From the NCBI RefSeq assembly GCF_008274825.1, contig NZ_CP030848.1, positions 1,984,001 to 2,048,000 on the forward strand: a stretch of 64,000 bases of DNA. The letters run 5' to 3'. Of the stretch, positions 17,343-26,619 are shown piece by piece. A model generated the notes under the pieces. It worked only from the letters and a program-made list of their open reading frames with translations. It made no database searches and was not told the DNA's origin. This DNA comes from Sphingobacterium hotanense (GTDB lineage Bacteria; Bacteroidota; Bacteroidia; Sphingobacteriales; Sphingobacteriaceae). The position numbers and the translations under genes were made by a program. The stretch's first letter is position 1; every line of letters begins with the position of its first letter.

Positions 17343-19934
17343 CTACTTATTTAGAAATACAAATTTCCCGTCAAAGACATCCAATTGTATCACGGAGTCT
17401 CGACTTACTTTTCCGGAGAGGATCTCTTTGGAAAGCTCGTTGAGGACGCGTTTTTGGATAACTCGTTTCAATGGGCGTGCTCCATAAACTGGGTCGTATC
17501 CTAATTGTGCTAACCAATCTAGTGCGTCGTCTGTAGCGGATAGGAAGATGTTTTGTTCGGCTAATTGCTTTTCGACTCTTCCAAACTGCATGCGTACGAT
17601 ATCGCCGATTTCATCGCGGCTCAATGGTGTAAACATGATTACCTCATCGATACGGTTTAAGAACTCCGGACGGATGGATTTTTGAAGCAATTCAAATACC
17701 TCGTCTTTGGTCTTACCGACTACCTCGTCGCGGTTGCTGTCTGTCATCTTCGAGAAGTTCTCTTGAATGATATGCGAACCGGTGTTAGAGGTCATGATAA
17801 TGATCGTGTTCTTAAAGTTTACCACGCGACCTTTATTGTCTGTTAAGTGGCCATCGTCCAACACTTGTAATAAGATGTTGAATACATCAGGATGTGCTTT
17901 CTCGATTTCATCTAAAAGGACAACAGAATAGGGTCTGCGACGTACTGCTTCCGTTAACTGGCCGCCTTCATCGTAGCCAACGTATCCTGGAGGCGCTCCG
18001 ATTAATCTAGATACAGCGTGGCGTTCCTGATACTCCGACATATCGATACGTACGAGCGCTTGCTCATCATCGAATAAGAATTCCGCCAACGCTTTCGCTA
18101 ACTCCGTCTTACCAACCCCTGTCGTACCTAAGAATATAAAGGAACCGATCGGACGTTTTGCATCACTCAAGCCCGCGCGAGAGCGGCGGATAGCGTCCGC
18201 AATGGCTTCGATAGCCTCTTCTTGTCCTGCTACGCGTTTATGCAATTCCTCCTCTAGATTCAACAGCTTTTCACGTTCCGACTGCACCATCTTGCTCACA
18301 GGAATACCTGTCCATCGAGATACCACGTCAGCAATATCTTCGGAAGTCACTTCTTCCTTCAGCATGCGGCTGCTTTGTTGTTTTTCCGAAAGCTCTTGCT
18401 TCAGGGTTTCTACTTTGTCCTGGGCTTCCTTTATCTTTCCGTAGCGCAGTTCCGCAACCTTGCCATAGTCACCTGCACGTTCCGCTTGTTCTGCTTCCAG
18501 TTTGTAATCTTCAATATTCTGAATCTCTTGGTTGACTTGATCAACCAATGTTTTCTCTGATTGCCATGCTGCCTTCAATGAGTCTCGCTCGTTGGAAAGA
18601 TTAGCGATAGTTTCAGATAGCTCAGAAACTTTGCGCTCATCGTTCTCTCTTTTGATGGCTTCGCGCTCAATTTCCAGTTGCATGATGCGACGCTCTAGCT
18701 CATCGACTGCTTCAGGAACAGAGTCCATTTCTAAGCGTAGTTTAGATGCAGCCTCATCAATTAAGTCAATCGCCTTATCCGGTAGGAATCTATCGGTGAT
18801 GTAGCGCTGTGATAGCTCTACAGCAGCGATAATGGATTCATCGAGTATTCTTACTTTGTGGTGTGTTTCATAGCGTTCTTTCAATCCGCGTAGGATGGAA
18901 ATCGCATCTTGTGTATCCGGTTCATCGACCATGACCTTTTGGAAACGACGTTCCAAAGCCTTATCTTTTTCAAAGTATTTTTGATACTCGTTGAGGGTAG
19001 TGGCACCGATCGCACGAAGCTCGCCGCGCGCTAAAGCCGGTTTTAAGATGTTCGCCGCATCCATAGCGCCTTCACCACCGCCAGCACCAACCAGCGTATG
19101 GATCTCATCGATAAAGAGGATAATCTCTCCATCGCTATCGGATACTTCTTTCACGACCGCTTTCAAGCGTTCTTCGAACTCGCCTTTATATTTTGCGCCC
19201 GCGATAAGGGCTCCCATATCTAATGAAAATACGGTTTTCGATTTTAAGTTTTCCGGTGCATCGCCTTTGATGATACGATGTGCTATACCTTCAGCAATTG
19301 CTGTTTTACCCACACCAGGCTCACCCACTAAAATCGGGTTGTTCTTGGTACGACGGGATAGGATTTGCATAACTCGACGAATCTCCTCATCGCGACCGAT
19401 TACCGGGTCTAGCTTGCCAGACTCCGCAAACTCATTTAAGTTTCTTGCATATTTTCCCAGTGCATTATAAGTTGCCTCGGCATTCTGATCGGTTACTCGA
19501 CTATTGCCGCGAAGTTCCTTGATCGCTGTTTTAAGGTCTTTCTCGGTAACCCCTTGATCTTTTAGAAGACTAGAAACCTTGTCGTTTGCTGATAAAAGGG
19601 CTAAAAGGATTTGTTCAATGGATACAAATTCGTCATTGAATTCCTTCAGATAGCTTTGTGCTTTTTGCAGAACGGCAGCCGAAGAATTGCTTAAATACAC
19701 GTTGCTACCGCTCACTTTAGGCAATGCTTCAATCTGTTTGTCAACCTCCGTGGTGATGTAATTGATATTCACGTTTAGCTTTTTCAGCAAATGGCCAACC
19801 ACGTTTTCATCAACCGTTAAGAGGGCTTTAAGTATATGCGCCGGTTCGATTGCCTGCTGTTGATTTCCAACGGCAATCTCCGATGCTTTTTGTATGGCTT
19901 CTTGAGCCTTGATTGTATAATTATTAAAGTTCAT
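17343..19934 (-). CDS. clpB: ATP-dependent chaperone ClpB
   Basis: 863 residues, full length. ClpB is a hexameric disaggregase that works with DnaK to rescue aggregated proteins after heat stress. In order: Clp N-domain (1-145), AAA-1 with Walker A GEPGVGKT and Walker [10 protein letters not shown], the coiled-coil middle domain (about 400-530, which separates ClpB from ClpA/ClpC), and AAA-2 with Walker [23 protein letters not shown] and [10 protein letters not shown]. The gene converges on the IS110 element. Its TAG stop codon lies in the repeat arm that resumes after the IS. No HrcA/CIRCE site was seen in the short upstream region. Confidence 0.98.
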   Translation of the reverse strand: MNFNNYTIKAQEAIQKASEIAVGNQQQAIEPAHILKALLTVDENVVGHLLKKLNVNINYITTEVDKQIEALPKVSGSNVYLSNSSAAVLQKAQSYLKEFNDEFVSIEQILLALLSANDKVSSLLKDQGVTEKDLKTAIKELRGNSRVTDQNAEATYNALGKYARNLNEFAESGKLDPVIGRDEEIRRVMQILSRRTKNNPILVGEPGVGKTAIAEGIAHRIIKGDAPENLKSKTVFSLDMGALIAGAKYKGEFEERLKAVVKEVSDSDGEIILFIDEIHTLVGAGGGEGAMDAANILKPALARGELRAIGATTLNEYQKYFEKDKALERRFQKVMVDEPDTQDAISILRGLKERYETHHKVRILDESIIAAVELSQRYITDRFLPDKAIDLIDEAASKLRLEMDSVPEAVDELERRIMQLEIEREAIKRENDERKVSELSETIANLSNERDSLKAAWQSEKTLVDQVNQEIQNIEDYKLEAEQAERAGDYGKVAELRYGKIKEAQDKVETLKQELSEKQQSSRMLKEEVTSEDIADVVSRWTGIPVSKMVQSEREKLLNLEEELHKRVAGQEEAIEAIADAIRRSRAGLSDAKRPIGSFIFLGTTGVGKTELAKALAEFLFDDEQALVRIDMSEYQERHAVSRLIGAPPGYVGYDEGGQLTEAVRRRPYSVVLLDEIEKAHPDVFNILLQVLDDGHLTDNKGRVVNFKNTIIIMTSNTGSHIIQENFSKMTDSNRDEVVGKTKDEVFELLQKSIRPEFLNRIDEVIMFTPLSRDEIGDIVRMQFGRVEKQLAEQNIFLSATDDALDWLAQLGYDPVYGARPLKRVIQKRVLNELSKEILSGKVSRDSVIQLDVFDGKFVFLNK

Positions 19935-20015
19935 ATGTAGTTTTCGATTATTTGTTGTTTCTAACAGTTTAACAAAACGGATGCCCTTTGGTTTTTGAAA
20001 CTTCCTAGATGTAAA

Positions 20016-20047
20016 AATGGCAGGTTAATTAATTTTAACCTGCCATT
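20016..20047 (-). terminator. Terminator of the sigma-SusCD-peptidase locus
   Basis: A perfect 13-bp stem (AATGGCAGGTTAA / TTAACCTGCCATT) with a 6-nt loop is followed by T-rich sequence on the minus strand, 30 bp beyond the last gene of the locus. Confidence 0.8.
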
Positions 20048-20076
20048 ATTTCATAGTTGGAAAGAAGTTTAATCTA

Positions 20077-21426
20077 CTATTTCACCAATTTATCGATCAA
20101 ATTTTTCAATTCTACATTCGAAGGCCTAGGAGAATTGGTCGTTACAATCTTTCCATTGGCATCGATGACCATATAACGCGGAATGGTATTGATCTGATAA
20201 GCCTCGGAAAGAATATTCTTATTGCTTGCATGCAAATGGATGATATCTAAATCACCTTCTTTCCCTTTAACGTATTTTTCCCATGCAGCTTTGTCCTTAT
20301 CTGTCGAAATAGCTATGAACTTCACGTTTTGATTTCTGTAGTTTTCCGCTAGCTTTTCATAGAATGGTTCTTCATGTTTACAAGGGCCACACCAGGTTGC
20401 CCAGAAATCAATAACGATGATATTTCCCAGCAAAGACTTCTTGCTATACTGTTTTCCCGCTATGTCTGGAAATGTAAAGTCGATAAAGTCATCTCCCGGT
20501 TTTGAATCCGCCAGCTTAACTAACTTCGAATTCAATCGTTTTTCCTGATCGGCAAGGGTTAGATACTTTCGGTTTGGTTCTACCAATCTTAAATAAACGT
20601 CATAAGATTTGAAGTTATTTGATAACAGAACAATATACTGCCCTTTAATTGTCGGATCCGGGATAAAATCGATTGCGTTTTGTGCTTTATTTTCGCCTTG
20701 TTTAATGCTGTATTTCTTTTGCTGTCCTGCATCAATCACCAAGCTCATCAAAAAGCTATCTCCAAAAGGAAGGATCAATAAATTTTCATTTAGATATTTC
20801 GTATGATCTAGTTCCTTGTACAAACTGATAATCTCTTCAGCATCCGGATGAGCTCTTTTCGGCAGGTATTGGAACTGCAGCGCATAATAGTGGAAGAGAT
20901 AATCCTTCAGTATTTCAAAGTTGCTTAAGAACGTTTGATTCTTCGATGTGGTTTTGAAAGGGGCAATTTGTGGTGCCAACTTCTCAACGATAGGGTAGAA
21001 CTCCACATAGGTCATAGGGCCGCCTAAACGAATGCCTTCTTTCATATCGCTCAACATGGATTGAAACTTTTCCAGATCTTTATTATCCGCCGAATTCTTC
21101 CCGTTCAATTGGTAGCTCTTGCCGCCAATAGCAATATTTAGAACTTCCTTCTCCTTACCATAAATGATATGTCTGGCAGCGTTGTTCTGAGTTTGAGTAG
21201 ACCCCAATAGATAAAAGCCTTCGTAGGTCGGGAAAAACTTGAATGCAAATTTTCCATTCACGACTTTGGATTGCGCGATCGGTTCTGTTCGTCCATTAAC
21301 TACTTCGAACAGCACGACTTCTTGATAGAATTCGTCGGTCGTCGTTCCATTGATGATCATGGGCTCCTGAGCGAGGACCGTACTTGCGAAAAAGCTGATG
21401 ATAGCCGTTATGATGATATTTTTCAT
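20077..21426 (-). CDS. Secreted TlpA-like thiol-disulfide redoxin
   Basis: 449 residues. A signal peptide (IIITAIISFFASTVLAQ) leads to a periplasmic protein. Residues about 20-300 are a DUF4369-like N-terminal region typical of Bacteroidota redoxins. The C-terminal third is a thioredoxin fold with FWATWCGPCKHEEP (CXXC = CGPC) and the cis-Pro segment NTIPRYMVID. Such proteins reduce or isomerise disulfides in exported proteins. The gene is last in the SusCD locus, 4 bp from the M60-type peptidase gene, so it may act on Cys residues in the locus products. The exact substrate is unknown. Confidence 0.9.
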   Translation of the reverse strand: MKNIIITAIISFFASTVLAQEPMIINGTTTDEFYQEVVLFEVVNGRTEPIAQSKVVNGKFAFKFFPTYEGFYLLGSTQTQNNAARHIIYGKEKEVLNIAIGGKSYQLNGKNSADNKDLEKFQSMLSDMKEGIRLGGPMTYVEFYPIVEKLAPQIAPFKTTSKNQTFLSNFEILKDYLFHYYALQFQYLPKRAHPDAEEIISLYKELDHTKYLNENLLILPFGDSFLMSLVIDAGQQKKYSIKQGENKAQNAIDFIPDPTIKGQYIVLLSNNFKSYDVYLRLVEPNRKYLTLADQEKRLNSKLVKLADSKPGDDFIDFTFPDIAGKQYSKKSLLGNIIVIDFWATWCGPCKHEEPFYEKLAENYRNQNVKFIAISTDKDKAAWEKYVKGKEGDLDIIHLHASNKNILSEAYQINTIPRYMVIDANGKIVTTNSPRPSNVELKNLIDKLVK

Positions 21427-21430
21427 AGCC

Positions 21431-22774
21431 TTAATCTTGAAGTTTTGTTAAATCTGAAGTAGGAATAGGCAGCCCTAAAGCAGTAATTTTTGGATAAACG
21501 GTCGATACACCGGTCATTCCCCATTTTTGGAAGAAATTCGTTAAGTTTCTGCCACTTATTTCGCATGCTCTCAACATAAAAAACTCCTTCTTCTGCAGAT
21601 CAGTTGCTCCATTCGCCAATTTCTTTTCCCGTGTTTCCTTGTGCAACTGCGTGTAGAAATCAGATCCAAATGCAAGCCACAGTTGTCTGAACATCGCTAA
21701 TTTGACAAATGGGTCTTCAATTCCGTCGAAGTTTTTACTTGGGGTAGGTAATGCCAGATAGCTAACCACCGACGGCCAGGTACCTCTAGCTTTTAATTCA
21801 GGTTCGCGACCTAGCTTTTCCTGTACGTAAAGACTATAAAGGTTCACCGTTACTTCCATCAGATCCGTCCATAGGTAGGATGCTTGCTGATGATGGTGGC
21901 CTATCTCATGCCATGGCCCCCAAGAATTGATATCTTTCGGTTTGACAAGCATGTGGGCCGCAAAGCTCGCGTTATAGAAGGTTCCATAGTGGAATGCAGC
22001 CATATAATATTCCGGGTTGTTTGACTCGGTCATTAAATGGTTGTGTAGATTTCTCGTGTGCAATGCTGATGAATTATCTAGACCTGCAAAATCTTCTTCC
22101 CATTCCCAAATGTTGTTCGCAGTTTTTAATAACAGTTCCTGATCCTCAGCAATATTGTCTAACGCTGTTCGTCTGCTAACCACAATAATCATCTTGCCGC
22201 CAAATAGCACCGCGTCCGGGCTGCTTGTATAGCTATTCAACATCCCTTTCCAATCTTCTTTACTTGTTTTTCCGGCGCGGTAAAATGGAGCGGGTTTAAC
22301 ACCGGATACAAATTTCACAATGGATTCATTTTTATCTAGCTCGCCATTATAGCGGATGTAGACTAGTCCCGATTTTTCAACTTTGATGCTATTGTTCCCT
22401 GGCGTCAATGTATAAGTTTTAACATCGGCATCCGGGTTGGCAGTTCTGTTGTAAGTTCCAATAATCAATACCGGGTAGTAATCACCACTCAATCTTTTTA
22501 GATTCACTACCAGATCGCTGCCTTCTTCCGCGAACCATCCTGTCGGAATGAAATCGCTGCTTGTGAAGTTCTGATTCAATCGAATCCGCTCTGCCTCGGC
22601 CGATGTTATGCTTTTTAGTTGGAAAGCACTATCTAGGGGATAAGGAAGCGGGGTTGGAGGCGGAGCCGGCGCAGGGAACTCATCGTCATCCTCAGGGATA
22701 ATCCTATCGAAGGAACTATCCTTACAGGAAATTAGCGCTAAAAGAAATAAAAAATATATAAAGTTCTTTTTCAT
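21431..22774 (-). CDS. M60-type (enhancin-like) zinc metallopeptidase lipoprotein
   Basis: 447 residues from the ATG at 22774. Upstream in-frame codons overlap the previous gene, and the ATG at 22774 gives a proper lipoprotein signal (FLLALISC, lipobox Cys17). The residues after Cys are acidic, as in surface-exported lipoproteins of this phylum. An acidic, Pro-rich linker (30-45) follows. The M60 gluzincin motif is HEIGH at 289-293 with a downstream Glu at about 307 (DLMEVTVN), matching HExxH-(8-28)-E. M60 peptidases cleave mucins and other glycoproteins. The N-terminal segment may be a carbohydrate-binding or beta-sandwich module. The position in a SusC/SusD locus suggests it releases peptides or glycopeptides at the cell surface. 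Confidence 0.88.
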   Translation of the reverse strand: MKKNFIYFLFLLALISCKDSSFDRIIPEDDDEFPAPAPPPTPLPYPLDSAFQLKSITSAEAERIRLNQNFTSSDFIPTGWFAEEGSDLVVNLKRLSGDYYPVLIIGTYNRTANPDADVKTYTLTPGNNSIKVEKSGLVYIRYNGELDKNESIVKFVSGVKPAPFYRAGKTSKEDWKGMLNSYTSSPDAVLFGGKMIIVVSRRTALDNIAEDQELLLKTANNIWEWEEDFAGLDNSSALHTRNLHNHLMTESNNPEYYMAAFHYGTFYNASFAAHMLVKPKDINSWGPWHEIGHHHQQASYLWTDLMEVTVNLYSLYVQEKLGREPELKARGTWPSVVSYLALPTPSKNFDGIEDPFVKLAMFRQLWLAFGSDFYTQLHKETREKKLANGATDLQKKEFFMLRACEISGRNLTNFFQKWGMTGVSTVYPKITALGLPIPTSDLTKLQD

Positions 22775-22787
22775 GATCATATCATTT

Positions 22788-24395
22788 TTAATAACCAGTC
22801 GGAAATTCAACACATGCCACATCTTGGACTTTACCTAAGCCCGAGAAACTGTAATAAGTCGTGTATTCCATATTAAATTGTGGCGCTTCAAAGAAGTCTA
22901 CCTGTCCGGATGTTTTAGGATTGGTAGGATCATAGGTCGCTACGATAAGGGCTTTGATAACCGGTAGAAAACGGCGTCCAGCTTTATCCACTTGTGCAGG
23001 ATTAATTGCAGTAGTGTAAGTCACGTAGTTTCCTTTATTATGCGTTAACATAGTTATCTCGCGATTGCCAAAGTCTTTCATCAATTTGGTCTCTTTGGTG
23101 TCAACATCATATTGGTAGAGCTTTCCTCCAACAGCATATTGAAGGTATCCGTAAATCTGATCGATTTCAAAGTGTTTTGCTTGTGCAATACCCGGTAGGG
23201 AAGAAATATCATCAAGATATCTCGCTTCAAACGTCGTGATATTATTAGTCGTCCTTGCAAGATGAAATTTTCCATCTTTGGTCAATACCGCATAGGCGGA
23301 TCCATTATTGATGTTGGTGCTGCCCATCCAAACCAAGTCCATTCCGACTGCGTTTGGATTGAAAGCAGCGCCAGCCATCGATAAGGATCCGGTTAGCGCG
23401 GTGTTGTTAGCAGTGCATCTTAAAAAGCGTTGATTCTTTTTGTCATACACTAAAGCAACATTCCCAGTAATTTGCATTCTGTTCACAGCAATAAACGGAG
23501 CAAGTTCAACCAGTTCACCATTCAAAAGATTGGCGGGATTACCGAAGTTGATGTTTGCGATGTTTACACGTTTGTGCAAAACACCGTTGTACATTCCGTA
23601 TCCCTGACTGGTTGCAATCGGATATATTCTGTCTAGGCGCGGCAATTCCATATTGTTCAGGGTCTCGAAGCTGAAGTTGAATCGCTCGCTCCATTGAAAC
23701 CCTGCAGTGACGTTAATTTTCTCCGTTTTCTTGTCTGTTCCTACATAAAGCAAGTATCTGTTTGTTCCTGTTGCTGCTGTTGTATTTGCCCATCCTTCGA
23801 TAAACTTTGGTTTACCTTCCAGTGTAAGTTGTGCTCCCGTTTCTGAATCGATAAAGTAAGAGGCAAAGTCTCTATATTCTTTCGGGTGACTATTTGTTTC
23901 TAAATCATACTCAAAGTAGTCTAATTGCGAATTGTTGTCAACCTCCGATAAAACTGCCCAACCGCCTTTGATCGATCCTGTAACCTCAATCTCAAATTTC
24001 CCGGTCCAAAGAATGCCTGTTGACTTTTCCTTTACGCGGTAGTACAAAGTGTATTTTCCGAGACTTAACGCCAATGGAATATCAAAGTTTTTACCCGTAT
24101 GCAAAAGCTTTCTGGCCGTGCTAAGCTGCACTTCACCATGATTGAAGCTAATCCATTCGAAGCTGTAGTTTTCTTCTTTAAAATTCGGGTCTTTGGAGAA
24201 TTCTAAAGTAGGGTTGATATTGGGCGTACTTCCGAACTCGATTAAATAATGGTCTTCAATTCCATTAATTTCGACCGAGTTGATGTCTTTGTAATCGTAA
24301 TTACCTTTGTCTTTTGTGCAGGCAATCATGACAAGTGCACAAAGGACATATATGCTATATTTTAAATATCTTAACTTCATGGTTTTGTTGAACAT
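22788..24395 (-). CDS. PKD-like family lipoprotein of a SusCD locus
   Basis: 535 residues. The ATG at 24395 overlaps the TAA of the preceding gene (TAATG), a coupling arrangement, so I chose it over the ATG at 24380. The signal ends in LVMIAC, a lipobox, followed by TKDKGNYDYKDIN. The N-terminal 130 residues resemble PKD-like Ig folds found in accessory SusCD lipoproteins (FEWISFN, YTLYYRVKEKSTG). The rest looks like a beta-propeller, with repeated short beta segments and no catalytic motif. The protein probably sits on the cell surface and binds substrate together with SusD. Confidence 0.75.
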   Translation of the reverse strand: MFNKTMKLRYLKYSIYVLCALVMIACTKDKGNYDYKDINSVEINGIEDHYLIEFGSTPNINPTLEFSKDPNFKEENYSFEWISFNHGEVQLSTARKLLHTGKNFDIPLALSLGKYTLYYRVKEKSTGILWTGKFEIEVTGSIKGGWAVLSEVDNNSQLDYFEYDLETNSHPKEYRDFASYFIDSETGAQLTLEGKPKFIEGWANTTAATGTNRYLLYVGTDKKTEKINVTAGFQWSERFNFSFETLNNMELPRLDRIYPIATSQGYGMYNGVLHKRVNIANINFGNPANLLNGELVELAPFIAVNRMQITGNVALVYDKKNQRFLRCTANNTALTGSLSMAGAAFNPNAVGMDLVWMGSTNINNGSAYAVLTKDGKFHLARTTNNITTFEARYLDDISSLPGIAQAKHFEIDQIYGYLQYAVGGKLYQYDVDTKETKLMKDFGNREITMLTHNKGNYVTYTTAINPAQVDKAGRRFLPVIKALIVATYDPTNPKTSGQVDFFEAPQFNMEYTTYYSFSGLGKVQDVACVEFPTGY

Positions 24396-25204
24396 TAGTT
24401 TGGAATTGTAATAGGGTCTCCGTTTCCATCAACATGAATGCGACCTGCCTCTTTTTCTTTCAGTAACCAGTATTTGAAATAGTTTTTCCAATAGGTCATT
24501 GTGCTAATTCCGAAAGCAGTATTTGGATTTACGGTAGGGTCGGTAAATAGCTCGACATCCAGATCAAATATTTCCAATAATAAGTTGAACTTCTCTTTAG
24601 AATATTTCCCTAATGCCGGTTCAAAACGTGAGCTATATTGAATCCACGCATATGGCGCACCGAAGATATCATCAACGACTAAGCTAAAATCTAAAACAGA
24701 AGTAGCTTTGGTTTTTGCGATATTAAATTGCTCTCTGAAGTAGGTGTTAAAGTCTGCGGACTTCACAAGTTTCATTCGCAATTCCAAGGGTTCCGTCTGC
24801 AGATCTGCCGTGCGAATCAATTTAATGGACACGCTTGACTTGATAGAATCGGCTGGTACAAACAGTTTATCATTTTCCAATACAAAGTGGGTTCCCTCTT
24901 TTAATGTTGAATTGGGGTCGAATTTAATCGAGAATTCCCGATCCGTACTTTGTGGAATACCCGTGATCCGAACAGGAATGTCTATCGTTTTTTCTTTTAC
25001 TTCTAATTGTTCAAAAGCAAAGGAAAATTTATGCTGTGTCGTAGGCACGGATTGATTGGCAGTAGCATAGGGTGTATAGAAGTAAATGCTGCTTCCCGTT
25101 GCTTCTTGGTCATATAGGTCGAGCTTATCTTCGTTACAAGCCGATAATGCGAGGAGAAAAAGACTCGCAAAGAATAGTTTTATTTTTAAAGTATTCATTT
25201 TCAT
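24395..25204 (-). CDS. DUF4843-type lipoprotein of a SusCD locus
   Basis: 269 residues with a lipoprotein signal (FLLALSAC). The mature part begins NEDKLDLYDQ and continues with beta-rich sequence containing EKTIDIPVRITG and EGTHFVLENDKLFVPADS. These match the usual pattern of DUF4843 proteins found next to SusD genes. The function is unknown; a surface-exposed binding or stabilising role with SusC/SusD is the common guess. It starts 8 bp after the SusD stop codon and overlaps the next gene by one base. Confidence 0.75.
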   Translation of the reverse strand: MKMNTLKIKLFFASLFLLALSACNEDKLDLYDQEATGSSIYFYTPYATANQSVPTTQHKFSFAFEQLEVKEKTIDIPVRITGIPQSTDREFSIKFDPNSTLKEGTHFVLENDKLFVPADSIKSSVSIKLIRTADLQTEPLELRMKLVKSADFNTYFREQFNIAKTKATSVLDFSLVVDDIFGAPYAWIQYSSRFEPALGKYSKEKFNLLLEIFDLDVELFTDPTVNPNTAFGISTMTYWKNYFKYWLLKEKEAGRIHVDGNGDPITIPN

Positions 25205-25212
25205 GTGTCTTT

Positions 25213-26616
25213 TTAGCGGTTATCAGTTTCGTTTAATGGAAGAGGAACTACCCATGCATTGGATGGGATCGCCGAGGTCTTGTCCCCATTTGGAGAAACA
25301 ATTGCCGAAATTCTATTGCGCTTATAATAATACCATACTTGACCCTCACCATAGAATTCTTTGAGATATTCCTTGTAGATTTCATTGCTGATCTGAGATG
25401 CTGAAGCTAAAGAACTAAGGCCGCGTTGGTTTCTGATTTTATTAAGAAATACCAATCCATCCGCAGTGTTAGGTGCGGTCTCGGCAGCAATGTAGAATAG
25501 TTCACTTTTGCGAATCAATGGAATCGTGAAGCGCTGTCTATAGTTTCCATCCTTATTGGTAATGTCCGCGAATTTGAAAAAAGTAGGATAGGCTACGCCG
25601 TAAGAAGGAATCTTCCACTGCGTTTCAAATCGATAGTCATTGCTGGACTTTTCATAAATGTTTTCAATAAACGTTGCAGATCCCGATGAAAGGATAGACT
25701 TAGGCTCTAATTCGAATGAAAAGTATTTATCGTAGTTTAAATATAAACGATCATTGCAAACTCCGAATAGCATCTCATTCACAAATATCCTATCTGGATT
25801 CCTAGGGTTCTTCGCTTGATCGATCGTCACCCAAGTAAAGTTGTCGGTCAAAGCGATGGTTTCATTAGCTAGCTTAAATGCCTCCTCCTTATTATTTCTC
25901 CATAATAGCGCTCTTGTTTTCAAAGCCATAGCCGCTACATAATTAAATCGAAAATTATTATAGTTGTTATAGCCTACTTCAGCGGAATTATCGTCTTTTA
26001 GGTAATCCAACGCTTGATTGATATCTTTCAATATCAAATTCATCGCTTGATTTGCCGGAAGTATCGTTTCGATTTCAGGACTCAATTGTGTATAGTATGG
26101 AATCGCATTTTTCGTAGAATCTACACTATTGTAAACCGGGCCGAACAAACGGAGTAAATCAAGATGTACATAGGCTCGAATTGCTAATGCTTCGCCTTTT
26201 AGACGTGTTCTTTTTGCATCTGGTAAAACTGTAGTACCTTGTTTGTCAAGTGCTGCAAGCAGATTGTTTGCATTGCCGATACTCGTATAGGCCTGGCTCC
26301 AGATATTGGAGAATGACTCGAGCGAATAGGTTGCATTGTAGTTCCAAGTACATAGGCTCATGTAAGGTGAGCTTGATTCCAATACATGGAAGCGGTTTGC
26401 TAAAAGCTCTACCGTTGTTAGGGTCATTTTATCACCGTATAGGTTGTCTTTTGCCAAACCCAAATAAAGTCCATTCATCGCTTCGTCGAAGCCTACTTCG
26501 GTTTCAAAGATCTGATCTTCGGTAAAGCGATCTTCTGGCGCTACTTCCAGCCATTTGCTACAAGACGTTGTGCAGAATAGGATGGATGCTAATATATAGA
26601 TTGAAATTCTTTTCAT
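25213..26616 (-). CDS. SusD/RagB-family surface nutrient-binding lipoprotein
   Basis: 467 residues. The signal peptide ends at lipobox TTSC, then SKWLEVAPEDRFTEDQIFETEVGFDEAMNGLY, the characteristic N-terminus of RagB/SusD proteins. TPR-like helices follow (GEALAIRAYVHLDLLRLFG and ALKTRALLWRN are typical conserved stretches). The C-terminus has FLNKIRNQRGLSSLAS and GEGQVWYYYKRNR, both family hallmarks. SusD sits as a lid over the SusC channel and captures substrate. It lies 3 bp from the SusC gene. The ligand is not predictable by sequence, but the locus has a peptidase and no glycoside hydrolase, which favours peptides or glycopeptides. Confidence 0.95.
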   Translation of the reverse strand: MKRISIYILASILFCTTSCSKWLEVAPEDRFTEDQIFETEVGFDEAMNGLYLGLAKDNLYGDKMTLTTVELLANRFHVLESSSPYMSLCTWNYNATYSLESFSNIWSQAYTSIGNANNLLAALDKQGTTVLPDAKRTRLKGEALAIRAYVHLDLLRLFGPVYNSVDSTKNAIPYYTQLSPEIETILPANQAMNLILKDINQALDYLKDDNSAEVGYNNYNNFRFNYVAAMALKTRALLWRNNKEEAFKLANETIALTDNFTWVTIDQAKNPRNPDRIFVNEMLFGVCNDRLYLNYDKYFSFELEPKSILSSGSATFIENIYEKSSNDYRFETQWKIPSYGVAYPTFFKFADITNKDGNYRQRFTIPLIRKSELFYIAAETAPNTADGLVFLNKIRNQRGLSSLASASQISNEIYKEYLKEFYGEGQVWYYYKRNRISAIVSPNGDKTSAIPSNAWVVPLPLNETDNR

Positions 26617-26619
26617 GGC

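Noticed and set aside
18991..19470. 159-codon open frame antisense to clpB
   Set aside because: Mirror of the conserved AAA-1 domain; composition is that of reverse-read coding sequence.
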